Assembly (NCBI GenBank): GCA_017546705.1
Contig: JAFYSB010000005.1
Location: 1 to 64,000, forward strand
DNA length: 64,000 nt
Direction of reading: 5' to 3'
Source: Paludibacteraceae bacterium
GTDB lineage: Bacteria; Bacteroidota; Bacteroidia; Bacteroidales; Paludibacteraceae
Made by a program: the position numbers and the translations under genes. Numbering within the stretch: position 1 is the first letter of the stretch; every line of letters starts with the position of its first letter. Under the pieces are notes generated by a model, which made no database searches, was not told the DNA's origin, and saw nothing but the letters and a program-made list of their open reading frames with translations. Of this stretch, positions 26,003 through 34,743 are shown piece by piece.

Positions 26003-28339
26003 TTATATCTTCAAGTTGATTCCTGCAAAGAAAGTACGTGGAGTAGCGGGACCATAGATGAATCCTGCATCGCGATCCATGCCTTTGTCAAGGTCGGATT
26101 GGAATTGGTCAAGGATGTTCTTTACACCTGCGTTAATCTCCAACGTGTAATGCTTGTAGAGCGGAATATCGTAGCAAAGTTTGATGTCCCATTCGAAGAA
26201 AGTAGGCGTAGTAACTTCTTCATCTTCTGGCACATATCCTGCAAAGTGTTGCACTAGCATATTGCCTGTTACCTTGCCGTTGGTAACAATGTGGAAATGT
26301 TTTACAGGTTCTATATTACAGAGGAAATAGCCATAGTGGTCTGGGGTACGGAACATGCGGCGTTGAGGTGCAATGTTTGGATTCTCGCTCCATTGCAATG
26401 GTTCGATATAGCGGCTATGGTTGTAGGTGTAACCCGCTTGGAAAGTGAGCAAGTGACCAAAGCCCACCTTGGCTTCGATATTCATACCCGCCACACGTGC
26501 GCCGCTCGCGTTGGTGCGTGTTAATAATAGGTTGCCTTGTGCGTCGTGTCCGTTCTCCTCTAGGGTAAAGACATCGTTGAGTTGGGTAAAAAATCCCTCA
26601 AGGGTGAGGTTGAGATCCCACTTGCCAAATCGCTTGTACATGTCAATGCTTCCGCTGATGGAGTGGCTGTATTCGGGTTTGAGGGTGTCTGCCAACGAGA
26701 TAAGCGATACCTCCCCACCTACTGCACCTACGTGCAAGTCTTCTTCGTAGATTTGTGGTGCGCGGTAGCCGCTGGCATAGCTCAGGCGCAGGATAATTGG
26801 CTCAATAGGTGTATAACGGATATTGGCACGAGGCGAGAAAACGGGTTTGTCCAAGAGAGAATGCTGCTCCAAACGACCACCTACGAGGATAGACCATTGC
26901 TTGTTTTTCCACTCATTTTGAACGTATCCTCCTCCGAGATGTACGCGCTGGAGGGTGTTGCGGTCGTAGCCAAGAATCTGGTCGCGGAGTTGGTTGTAGG
27001 AGTATTCCGCACCTGCACTAAGGTCGGCATTCATGATGCCACATGGATAAGAGAAACGGTATTGTGCACCTGTAACGGACACAATATCGGTAGATTTGCC
27101 ATAGGCGTTGGGATTGTAGTTGGTGCCGAAATAGCTATCGCGAGCGATATGTTGGAAACTGGTATAGACGCTTACAAAGTGCTTATTGTCAGCGGTGTAC
27201 ATATCCCATTTGGCTGTAGCCGCATCGATGTTATGCTTGAGTTGCTCGGTGAGTGGCGACTCGTGTGGTTGGAGGCTATCAATACCATAACCGCCACGGC
27301 GAAACTCGGTGGTATGGTGGTATTCCGCTGTGATCTTGGAGTAGTCGGATGTCTTGAAATAAGAGCGGAAGCCAACTGTCGTGGAGTTGAGGTGTGGGAT
27401 GTCGGAATAGCCATCGTTGTCGCGGTCGTATTGCTGGCGGTTGCGTTGTACGCCAAAGAGGAAGAGTCCTGCTTTTTGGTTTTCAGACACGACACTGGCG
27501 TTCATGTTGGTGTTGATATCGTAGGTGCCTGTCTGAGTGAAAGCACTTGAGTTGCTGATATTTAACGAGTTGCGGCTCGGTTCTTTGGTGATGATATTCA
27601 CGACACCTGCGATGGCATTGGCACCATAGAGTGCGCTACCGCCACCACGAATCACTTCGATACGATCCACCATACCTGCAGGCAGTTGCTCCAAACCATA
27701 AACTGAAGCGAGGGAAGAGAAGATTGGGCGGGAGTCCATGAGAATTTGGGTGTATTGTCCTTCCAAGCCGTTGATACGAATCTGTGGTACACCGCAGTTA
27801 GAACACGTCTCTTCCACACGCAAGCCCGTTTGGAAATTGAGCACATCTGCCATGGAGTTGGAGGTAGTGGACTCAATGATAAGCGGCGGAATGACATTGA
27901 CAATGGTCGCTACTTCGCGTTGTTTGGTTTCGTACTTATTAGCAGTAACCACCACATTATCAATCATAAAGGATGTCTCGGCAATTGCCACATTCATCTC
28001 GATGAGGGTATCTCGGCGAAGGGTAACGGTACGTTTCTCCGTCTCGTATCCCATCATTGAGAAGACGATGGTGAGTTCGCCTTCGGGAAGGTTCTTGAGA
28101 TAGAAGTGTCCTGATTCATCGGTCAGACAACCAAGGGCGGTACCTTCCACTTGCACATTGACAAAAGAAAGATGCTCCTTGGTGTGCGCATCTAAGACGT
28201 GTCCCGCGATATGGGCGTCGGACTTCTTCTCGTGGTGGTGATGGTGGTGATGATTGTGATGATCTTGCGCTAAAATAGGCATATGGCTCACCAAGAGGCA
28301 AGCAACGACAGAAAAGAAAATGAGTGTTTTTTTGTTCAT
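26003..28339 (-). CDS. TonB-dependent receptor with His-rich N-terminus
   Basis: The 778-residue outer-membrane receptor has a signal peptide ending near LAQ (residue 25), directly followed by nine His within ten residues (27-36). A carboxypeptidase-like regulatory domain comes next (about 43-125: AHIAGHVLDAHTKEHLSFVNV), then a plug (NVIPPLIIES; CSNCGVPQIRINGLEG near 180; GGSALYGANAIAGVVNIIT near 235) and a barrel. The His tract next to a CxxC-type plug segment suggests transition-metal capture, by inference. A -7 element lies 200 bases upstream. It is divergent from a hemerythrin-like LuxR regulator, a plausible regulatory pair. Confidence 0.9.
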   Translation of the reverse strand: MNKKTLIFFSVVACLLVSHMPILAQDHHNHHHHHHHEKKSDAHIAGHVLDAHTKEHLSFVNVQVEGTALGCLTDESGHFYLKNLPEGELTIVFSMMGYETEKRTVTLRRDTLIEMNVAIAETSFMIDNVVVTANKYETKQREVATIVNVIPPLIIESTTSNSMADVLNFQTGLRVEETCSNCGVPQIRINGLEGQYTQILMDSRPIFSSLASVYGLEQLPAGMVDRIEVIRGGGSALYGANAIAGVVNIITKEPSRNSLNISNSSAFTQTGTYDINTNMNASVVSENQKAGLFLFGVQRNRQQYDRDNDGYSDIPHLNSTTVGFRSYFKTSDYSKITAEYHHTTEFRRGGYGIDSLQPHESPLTEQLKHNIDAATAKWDMYTADNKHFVSVYTSFQHIARDSYFGTNYNPNAYGKSTDIVSVTGAQYRFSYPCGIMNADLSAGAEYSYNQLRDQILGYDRNTLQRVHLGGGYVQNEWKNKQWSILVGGRLEQHSLLDKPVFSPRANIRYTPIEPIILRLSYASGYRAPQIYEEDLHVGAVGGEVSLISLADTLKPEYSHSISGSIDMYKRFGKWDLNLTLEGFFTQLNDVFTLEENGHDAQGNLLLTRTNASGARVAGMNIEAKVGFGHLLTFQAGYTYNHSRYIEPLQWSENPNIAPQRRMFRTPDHYGYFLCNIEPVKHFHIVTNGKVTGNMLVQHFAGYVPEDEEVTTPTFFEWDIKLCYDIPLYKHYTLEINAGVKNILDQFQSDLDKGMDRDAGFIYGPATPRTFFAGINLKI

Positions 28340-28416
28340 ATAGTTGGTTTATTTTATAACAATGTATCGGAATAATGACGGTATTCCTTCGGTACTCCTA
28401 TATTAACAACCCGATT

Positions 28417-28471
28417 ATCCTACGTATATCTTACGTGTATCTTACGTATATCCTACGTATATCCTACGTAA
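28417..28471. repeat. Five tandem 11-mers of the ATCCTACGTAT type
   Basis: Units: ATCCTACGTAT, ATCTTACGTGT, ATCTTACGTAT, ATCCTACGTAT and ATCCTACGTAA. The same unit, as its complement, forms the array at 47041-47095. Confidence 0.93.
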
Positions 28472-28545
28472 TTGATAGCGTAAAGATAATACAACGATAA
28501 CACACAAGGTATGAAGATAAAGGGTTAATCCGAAGAAATCGAGTG

Positions 28546-28553
28546 CAAAGGTA
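28546..28553 (-). promoter_or_regulatory. -7 promoter element of the His-rich TonB receptor
   Basis: TACCTTTG on the minus strand, about 207 bases before the ATG at 28339. Confidence 0.65.
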
Positions 28554-28702
28554 GTGGTTTTGTGTGAATTAGACAATTTTTTTAGACAGTTTCCCCATTA
28601 TTTGGGATAGGCAGATGGACAAGTGCGGAATGAATTTGGCATTAGTTGTCCCCAGAAATGGTTATTTTGGAAATTTGATTTGCATATATGAATATTTTTC
28701 AG

Positions 28703-28710
28703 TAACTTTG
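28703..28710 (+). promoter_or_regulatory. -7 promoter element of the LuxR-type regulator
   Basis: TAACTTTG, 36 bases before the ATG at 28746. Confidence 0.7.
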
Positions 28711-28745
28711 CAGCGTTTTTAACGTAAAGGTCTTCCCTCTTATCT

Positions 28746-29648
28746 ATGGGGGAAGAATTATTGTGGTTGCGTGTGATGTATAAAGCTACGGATAAAATAT
28801 GTGATTTGATGTCGCGTGAGGAAGATGCGATACATGTGATTAGTCGGTTTGGCTTGACGATGGGCGTTGGCGAGCAGACTATTGCAGAGGCATGCGCAAG
28901 CAATAACGTGCATACACCTACCTTTCTTGCGGTGATCAATTACAAGGTGTACAAGCAACGTGCTTTGCCTGCGGATATTGATATTGCTACGTTGCAACGC
29001 TATTTGCGCAATGCACATACCTATTTTTTGGATTTCCGCTTGCCCTATTTGCGTCGTTCGCTGATAGAAGCGATTATTCCAGCCGATCCAAGTTCGAAGA
29101 TACCGATGTTGATATTGCGGTGTTATGATGAGTTTGCGGAGGAAATTCGCACGCATATTGAGCATGAAAATGCAGGTATGTTTGAGGAACATACGCATGA
29201 TGATCAACGCATTACGGATAAACTGAGTGAGATTAAGAACCTGATAATCAAGTATTATCCATCCGATCAGACGATGCAGAATGGTTCTGTGACTTATACG
29301 TTGATTAGTGTGATGAGCGATTTGTGGCATACGGAGCAAGATTTTGCGGATCATTGTGCGATAGAGGATGATATATTGCGCCCAGCCCTGAGTAGTTTGC
29401 CAGAAAATCAGCCGTTGCAAACAGCGAAACAAGAGGTAGAGGCATTGAGTGAGCGTGAATTGGAGGTGTTGATTCAAGTGGTGAAAGGACTGAGCAACAA
29501 GGAGATAGCCGATGTGCTATGCATTTCTACACATACGGTAATCACTCATCGCAAGAATATCACACGTAAGTTGAATATACATTCTACCGCAGGATTGACA
29601 ATTTATGCGATCGTCAATAAGTTGATTAATCTGGATGCTTTAGAATAA
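28746..29648 (+). CDS. LuxR-type regulator with hemerythrin-like sensor domain
   Basis: The 300-residue protein has an N-terminal segment (MGVGEQTIAEACASNNVHTPTF, about 39-60) resembling the start of the RIC/YtfE iron-sulfur repair proteins. A helical region follows with His91, HIEHE at 137-141, His195, His203 and Glu207, which fits a four-helix hemerythrin di-iron centre. The C-terminus is a LuxR helix-turn-helix (LSERELEVLIQVVKGLSNKEIADVL, about 234-258). Such a protein could sense iron, oxygen or nitric oxide and bind DNA. The divergent neighbour is a His-rich TonB receptor. Metal ligands are assigned by spacing only. Confidence 0.8.
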   Translation: MGEELLWLRVMYKATDKICDLMSREEDAIHVISRFGLTMGVGEQTIAEACASNNVHTPTFLAVINYKVYKQRALPADIDIATLQRYLRNAHTYFLDFRLPYLRRSLIEAIIPADPSSKIPMLILRCYDEFAEEIRTHIEHENAGMFEEHTHDDQRITDKLSEIKNLIIKYYPSDQTMQNGSVTYTLISVMSDLWHTEQDFADHCAIEDDILRPALSSLPENQPLQTAKQEVEALSERELEVLIQVVKGLSNKEIADVLCISTHTVITHRKNITRKLNIHSTAGLTIYAIVNKLINLDALE

Positions 29649-29664
29649 AGCAAGGCAATAACGG

Positions 29665-31044
29665 ATGTTCAAACTTTTACTAATATTATCCATACTTACG
29701 AGCCATCCCGATACGCGAGATGCCAATATGGGTGTGCTGATTTGCGATTATCATTCGGGAGACACCATTGACGCCTTCCGTGCGAACTCCGTCATACCAC
29801 CCGCTTCGACGATGAAACTGCTCACAACAGCGACTGCTTTGGAGATGTGGGGAGGAGATTATTGCATCAAGACGCCGATTACCTATTCAGGGTATATTCA
29901 GGACGGTACGTTGCATGGGAATCTGTATATTGAGGGACGCGGTGACCCGACGTTTGGTTCGCGGTATGTAGGTAGTCACTCGTTTATGTACCGTTGGCTG
30001 CGTGGGGTACGCAATGCGGGTATCAAGCATATTACGGGTTCGGTAGTAGGCGATGCGAGTTATTTTGACGGCAATGCGCTGAATCCATCGTGGTTGTGGG
30101 AAGATGCGGGTAACTATTATGCACCAGGTATATTTGCGCTATCGTATTTGGATAACACGATGAATATTGTGCTGCAAAGTGGTCCTGTGGGCAGTATTGC
30201 TACGGTGTTGAACACTACGCCGCAGGTGCCAGAGGTGGAGTTTGAGAATCATATTCGCTGCACACATATCTCTTATGATGGGGCATTTGTGCATGGAGTG
30301 CCCTATAGTAATCGCAGGTATTTAGTAGGAAGTGTACCATCGAATCGGCAGACTTTTGGTGTGAAAGGCGATTTACCCAACCCACCATTGATTTTGGCAA
30401 GGGACTTTACAAATGTACTTGTGAGCGGAGGTATACAGGTGGATGGGGAAGCGACATATCTGAGTGAAAAGCCACAGCATGGCGCGGCAAGAACGGAATT
30501 GTTTGTATATGAAAGTGAGCCATTGTCGGAGATTATTCGTCATACGAATCATGAGTCGGATAACCTGTATGCGGAGATGCTATTCCGCATATTTGGTTCG
30601 AAATATTCAATACCATGTACCATCCATAATGCATCGGATTTTGTACGTGAATACTGGAAGAATCACGGTGTGAGTTTTAGAAGTGCCAAGATTTTGGATG
30701 GTTGTGGATTAGCTCCTCAAAATACCATATCGCCTGCGATGTACGTGCAACTATTGCGGTATATGTATGGATCAAGGAACAAAGACGTATTCATCGAATC
30801 ATTGCCATGTAGCGGCGAAAGTGGGACATTGAGTTCGTTTTTGCGCGACACTCCGTTGCATGGCAAGGTATGTGCAAAGAGCGGTACCATCGGAGGAACG
30901 AAGAACTATGCGGGATATATCTTCTTGCCCGACGGCCGGGTATGGGTGTTCGCGGTGATGGTGAATAGCGCTAACTGCAAAACAAGAAAAATACAGCGCG
31001 TGATAGAACAATATTTGTTGGATGTATATAAAGCAAACACATAG
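29665..31044 (+). CDS. dacB: D-alanyl-D-alanine carboxypeptidase/endopeptidase (PBP4 family)
   Basis: This 459-residue S13 peptidase has the three penicillin-binding motifs: SxxK at Ser48-Thr-Met-Lys51 (PPASTMKLLTTA), SxN in ESDNLYAEML near 296, and KSG in CAKSGTIGG near 410. It trims or cleaves peptidoglycan peptides in the periplasm. The N-terminal hydrophobic stretch is short, so export by a weak signal peptide is assumed. The last 23 bases overlap birA. Confidence 0.92.
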   Translation: MFKLLLILSILTSHPDTRDANMGVLICDYHSGDTIDAFRANSVIPPASTMKLLTTATALEMWGGDYCIKTPITYSGYIQDGTLHGNLYIEGRGDPTFGSRYVGSHSFMYRWLRGVRNAGIKHITGSVVGDASYFDGNALNPSWLWEDAGNYYAPGIFALSYLDNTMNIVLQSGPVGSIATVLNTTPQVPEVEFENHIRCTHISYDGAFVHGVPYSNRRYLVGSVPSNRQTFGVKGDLPNPPLILARDFTNVLVSGGIQVDGEATYLSEKPQHGAARTELFVYESEPLSEIIRHTNHESDNLYAEMLFRIFGSKYSIPCTIHNASDFVREYWKNHGVSFRSAKILDGCGLAPQNTISPAMYVQLLRYMYGSRNKDVFIESLPCSGESGTLSSFLRDTPLHGKVCAKSGTIGGTKNYAGYIFLPDGRVWVFAVMVNSANCKTRKIQRVIEQYLLDVYKANT

Positions 31045-31774
31045 CACCTCCACCTTGTTGCGTGAGCAATATTCTGATGCTCTGCCCCATCTCTACACTA
31101 TCCGAACGGATTTTCAGACGGCAGGGCGTGGACAAGCAGGTAATAGTTGGGAGAGCGAAGAAGGAAAGAATTTGCTATTTTCTACATTGCTGCGCTATGA
31201 GGGGATACTTGCGACAAAACAATGGCGATTGTCTATGTTGGTAGCAGTAGCGCTTTGGGAAACATTGACGAAGTATTTGCCACAAGAGCAACTGACTATC
31301 AAATGGCCAAATGATATTTATTTTGGAGATAAAAAATTGGTAGGCATCCTGATTGAGAATAGTTTGGTAGGACAATATGTGGGGTACAGTATAGCGGGGA
31401 TAGGGGTGAATGTGAATCAAACGGAATGGCAAAGCAATGCACCTAATCCCATATCAATGAAACAAATAACAGGTAAAGACTGTGATGTGGAGGAAGTAAT
31501 GGAGGAGTGGATTACTGCGATGAAATCGTGGGAAAAGTGCACAACAGAAGCAATTAAAGCGATGTATATGCAACATATCTACAGAGGGACGGGGTGGCAT
31601 AATTATGTGGAAAGAGAAGTGAGTTTGCAACCTACATCCATCGCAAAACAAGGAATAGATGGCGTTTTTAGGGCTGAATTGGTGGGAATTTCGGAACAAG
31701 GGGAATTGATATTGCGAAAAGAAAACAACGAAGAGCAAGCATATCATTTTAAGCAAATACGCTTTGTAATATAA
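31022..31774 (+). CDS. birA: Biotin-[acetyl-CoA-carboxylase] ligase
   Basis: The 250-residue enzyme has the biotin ligase motif as GRGQAGNSWES near residue 37, KWPNDIYFGDKKLVGILIE near 95, and a small C-terminal beta domain. It lacks the N-terminal DNA-binding domain of the E. coli protein, so it is a ligase only (group I). It activates biotin as biotinyl-AMP and attaches it to carrier proteins. It overlaps dacB by 23 bases. Confidence 0.95.
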   Translation: MYIKQTHSTSTLLREQYSDALPHLYTIRTDFQTAGRGQAGNSWESEEGKNLLFSTLLRYEGILATKQWRLSMLVAVALWETLTKYLPQEQLTIKWPNDIYFGDKKLVGILIENSLVGQYVGYSIAGIGVNVNQTEWQSNAPNPISMKQITGKDCDVEEVMEEWITAMKSWEKCTTEAIKAMYMQHIYRGTGWHNYVEREVSLQPTSIAKQGIDGVFRAELVGISEQGELILRKENNEEQAYHFKQIRFVI

Positions 31775-31808
31775 ACATTGAAACTAATTAAAAAACCATA
31801 TAAATATT

Positions 31809-32939
31809 ATGAAATCTATTATCATTACTGGTGGCGCAGGTTTTATTGGCAGCCACGTTGTACGTTTGTTCGTAAACAAGTATCCTGAATATCGCATTAT
31901 TAATGTGGATAAATTGACTTATGCGGGTAACCTGGCCAATCTCAAAGACATTGAGGACAAACCAAATTATCGTTTTGTGAAAGCAGATATCTGCGATTTT
32001 GATACCATGTATGCTCTAATGCAAGAGGAGCATGTGACTGGTATCATCCACCTCGCAGCTGAAAGCCATGTGGATCGCTCAATCAAGGATCCATTTACCT
32101 TTGCTCGCACCAATGTGATGGGTACGCTCTCACTCTTGCAAGCAGCAAAGCTCTACTGGGAAGCACAACCAGAGAAATATGAAGGAAAACGCTTCTACCA
32201 CATCTCAACCGACGAGGTATATGGCGCATTGGAGATGACCCACCCAGAGGGCATTGAACCTCCATTCTCCACTCAAGCATCTTCTGAACACCATGAGGCA
32301 TATGGTGAGGATTTCTTCTTGGAAACTACTAAGTACAATCCACACAGCCCATATTCAGCATCCAAGGCAAGTAGCGACCACTTTGTACGTGCGTTCCACG
32401 ACACTTATGGCATGCCTACCATTGTAACTAACTGCTCCAATAACTATGGCCCATATCAATTCCCAGAGAAGTTGATTCCGTTGTTTATCAATAATATTCG
32501 TCATCGCAAACCATTGCCAGTATATGGCAAGGGAGAGAATGTACGTGATTGGTTGTATGTGGAAGACCACGCGCGCGCCATTGATTTGATTTTCCATCAA
32601 GGTACTGTGGCAGAAACCTATAATATCGGCGGTTTCAACGAGTGGAAGAACATTGATATTATCAAGGTCGTTATCAATACTGTGGATCGTTTGCTCGGTC
32701 GAAAAGAAGGTGAGGATATGGATTTAATCACCTACGTAACCGACCGTGCAGGACACGATATGCGCTATGCTATTGACTCACGCAAGTTGCAAGCTGAATT
32801 GGGTTGGGAACCATCTTTGCAATTTGAAGAGGGTATTGAAAAGACTGTTCGTTGGTACCTCGAGCATCAAGAGTGGATGGATAACATCACTTCTGGCGAA
32901 TACGAGAAATACTACGATGACATGTACAAAAATCGTTAA
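31809..32939 (+). CDS. rmlB: dTDP-glucose 4,6-dehydratase
   Basis: This 376-residue extended short-chain dehydrogenase has GGAGFIGSHVVR at residue 7, HLAAESHVDRSI near 84, the STDEVYG segment near 137, and the catalytic YSASKASSDH near 183. It converts dTDP-glucose to the 4-keto-6-deoxy sugar used in O-antigen or capsule synthesis. No rmlA, rmlC or rmlD gene is adjacent. Extra residues near 150-175 are usual for Bacteroidetes members. Confidence 0.93.
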   Translation: MKSIIITGGAGFIGSHVVRLFVNKYPEYRIINVDKLTYAGNLANLKDIEDKPNYRFVKADICDFDTMYALMQEEHVTGIIHLAAESHVDRSIKDPFTFARTNVMGTLSLLQAAKLYWEAQPEKYEGKRFYHISTDEVYGALEMTHPEGIEPPFSTQASSEHHEAYGEDFFLETTKYNPHSPYSASKASSDHFVRAFHDTYGMPTIVTNCSNNYGPYQFPEKLIPLFINNIRHRKPLPVYGKGENVRDWLYVEDHARAIDLIFHQGTVAETYNIGGFNEWKNIDIIKVVINTVDRLLGRKEGEDMDLITYVTDRAGHDMRYAIDSRKLQAELGWEPSLQFEEGIEKTVRWYLEHQEWMDNITSGEYEKYYDDMYKNR

Positions 32940-32986
32940 TTTTTAAATCCCATTTTTTAGGTATTGCGCACAAAAGAAAATCGCAG

Positions 32987-32994
32987 TACCTTTG
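32987..32994 (+). promoter_or_regulatory. -7 promoter element abutting the feoB-like start codon
   Basis: TACCTTTG ends four bases before the GTG at 32999. With usual spacing the first transcribed base falls at or beside the start codon. Confidence 0.75.
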
Positions 32995-32998
32995 CAAT

Positions 32999-34732
32999 GT
33001 GAATCAAAACACATCGGAATATATTGAGAATGGCATCCAAATTCAGGAGGTAGATGCTCGTGAATTGGAGGTGCAACTAGTTCGTACCGCGGCGCTGATG
33101 GATAGGCATCAGCCGTTCGTGGTATTGCTGACGCATTACGATGAGTTGGTGCAGACCGAGCACGCGTTGGATTATCATTTGCTGAGCCGACTGCTGGGTG
33201 TGCGCATTGGTTTGGTGGAAGAAAAAGCTGCGATTTTGGCAGAGGAAGATAGTTTCCGCCACGTGCATGTGAGTTATGGAAAGGATGTGGAGGAGGCGAT
33301 AGCCCGTGTGATAGACGTAATCGTCACCTTGCCGAATGTGCGCGAGAAATACTCCAAACGCTATATGGCAGTGCGTATGTTGGAGCGCCCCGATGAGATG
33401 TTGGCATTGTTGCCACATAGCGAGGAGCTGATTCGCGTGGCAGCCGAACAGAGAGCACGACTACTATACGAATATGGTAAGACAGCCAAGGAAGTGATTG
33501 CACAAGCACGTCGCGGCTTTGTGCATGGTGCATTGGAGGAGACACTGACCCACGCGAAGCATGACTCGGGACACTCTGTGGCAGACAAGATAGATAAGGT
33601 GTTGACCAACAGATGGATAGGCTTGCCCGTGTTGCTCTTGGTGCTATATGGCGTGTTTGAATGTACTTTCACGTTGGGAGCTTATCCACAGCAGTGGATC
33701 ACTATGGGGGTGGAGGCATTGGCGGAATGGTTACGCGGAATGATGCCCGTAGTATGGTGGAGCAGTTTGCTTCTGGACGGCGTGCTATTGGGTATAGGTG
33801 CGGTATTGGCATTCCTGCCGAATATCATCATCATGTTCTTCTTTTTGAGTTTGATGGAGGACTCGGGCTACATGGCGCGTGTGGCATATACGATGGATAA
33901 ATGGATGCACCGAATTGGTTTGCACGGTAGCTCGTTTATCCCAATGCTGATGGGTTTTGGATGTAATGTGCCTGCCATCATGGCAGCTAAGGATATTACC
34001 AATAAGAAAGATCGTGCACTGACGATGCTGATGGTGCCATTCATGAGTTGTTCAGCTCGTCTGCCAGTATATATGCTGTTTGTGGGAGCATTCTTTGCAG
34101 AGCAAAAAGCATTGGTGATGATGTCGCTATATGTGTTGGGCGTGGTGTTGAGTATATTGTTTGCGTGGATCATGCAACAAACGAAGGCGTTCCGTCAACC
34201 TAAGCACGACTACGTGAGCGAATTGCCACCCTATCGCCGTCCTACCTTGCGTAATACGGGATTGCACATCTGGGAGCGTATAGCCGATTACTTGCAGAAG
34301 ATACCTGCAGTGATTATCTGGGCGAGTGTAATCATTTGGGCATTGACGTATTTCCCTACGGGTAATATGTCGGATATGGAGCATAGTTATTTGGCCATGA
34401 TTGGTCATTGGATAGAGCCTGTGGTACGCCCATTGGGCTTTGATTGGAAGATGTCTGTTTGCCTGCTGACGGGTTTACCAGCGAAAGAAGCGATTGTATC
34501 CACAATGGGTATTCTGTACCCATCGGATGCGGCATTGTCGGCATTCACACCCTTGACAGCATATGCATTTATGGCTTTTGTGCTGTTGTATTTCCCTTGT
34601 GTGGCAACGATCACCACATTGCGCAAGGAGTTGGGCAGAAAATGGGCATGGTATAGTTTGGTGCAGTCGATGATACTGGCGTGGGTGGTGAGTTTTGTGA
34701 TATACCAGGTTGGTTTAGTGTTTAGTGTTTAA
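32999..34732 (+). CDS. feoB: FeoB-like metal permease lacking the GTPase P-loop
   Basis: The 577-residue product keeps the whole FeoB membrane part: FLPNIIIMFFFLSLMEDSGYMARVAY near 265, the first gate motif GFGCNVPAIMA near 318, MSCSARLPVYMLF near 345, and the second gate with GLPAKEAIVSTMGILY near 495. The N-terminal G domain is only a remnant. It starts at VDARELEVQL (residue 18), which aligns just after the DxxG switch of normal FeoB, and has THYD (45-48) where NKxD is expected. The P-loop and switch motifs are absent, and only 59 bases separate the gene from rmlB. GTG is the only plausible start. It is followed within 11 bases by a TonB receptor. Confidence 0.88.
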   Translation: MNQNTSEYIENGIQIQEVDARELEVQLVRTAALMDRHQPFVVLLTHYDELVQTEHALDYHLLSRLLGVRIGLVEEKAAILAEEDSFRHVHVSYGKDVEEAIARVIDVIVTLPNVREKYSKRYMAVRMLERPDEMLALLPHSEELIRVAAEQRARLLYEYGKTAKEVIAQARRGFVHGALEETLTHAKHDSGHSVADKIDKVLTNRWIGLPVLLLVLYGVFECTFTLGAYPQQWITMGVEALAEWLRGMMPVVWWSSLLLDGVLLGIGAVLAFLPNIIIMFFFLSLMEDSGYMARVAYTMDKWMHRIGLHGSSFIPMLMGFGCNVPAIMAAKDITNKKDRALTMLMVPFMSCSARLPVYMLFVGAFFAEQKALVMMSLYVLGVVLSILFAWIMQQTKAFRQPKHDYVSELPPYRRPTLRNTGLHIWERIADYLQKIPAVIIWASVIIWALTYFPTGNMSDMEHSYLAMIGHWIEPVVRPLGFDWKMSVCLLTGLPAKEAIVSTMGILYPSDAALSAFTPLTAYAFMAFVLLYFPCVATITTLRKELGRKWAWYSLVQSMILAWVVSFVIYQVGLVFSV

Positions 34733-34733
34733 C
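34713..34733. repeat. Three GTTTAGT-type heptamers forming the end of the feoB-like gene
   Basis: GTTTAGT, GTTTAGT, GTTTAAC encode the last residues (LVFSV) and supply the TAA stop. Same unit as at 24640-24681. Confidence 0.85.
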
Positions 34734-34743
34734 GGAAGAGGTT

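Larger units (their letters stand above)
28340..28745. other. Divergent promoter spacer with 11-bp repeats
   Basis: The spacer holds five tandem 11-mers (28417-28471) and two outward -7 elements (28546-28553 minus, 28703-28710 plus). The receptor transcript would carry a leader of about 200 bases that includes the repeats. I see no gene in it. Confidence 0.7.

Noticed and set aside
26582..27550. 322-codon plus-strand frame antisense to the His-rich TonB receptor
   Set aside because: Shadow of the receptor's codon structure; no domain or signal peptide, and the receptor frame is clearly real.
28417..28471. CRISPR-like regular repeats here and at 47041-47095
   Set aside because: Units are 11 bp and directly abutting without spacers, and no cas genes are present.
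32940..32998. Frameshifted upstream half of the feoB-like gene
   Set aside because: Only 59 bases separate it from rmlB and they contain a promoter element, so there is no room for the missing GTPase region.
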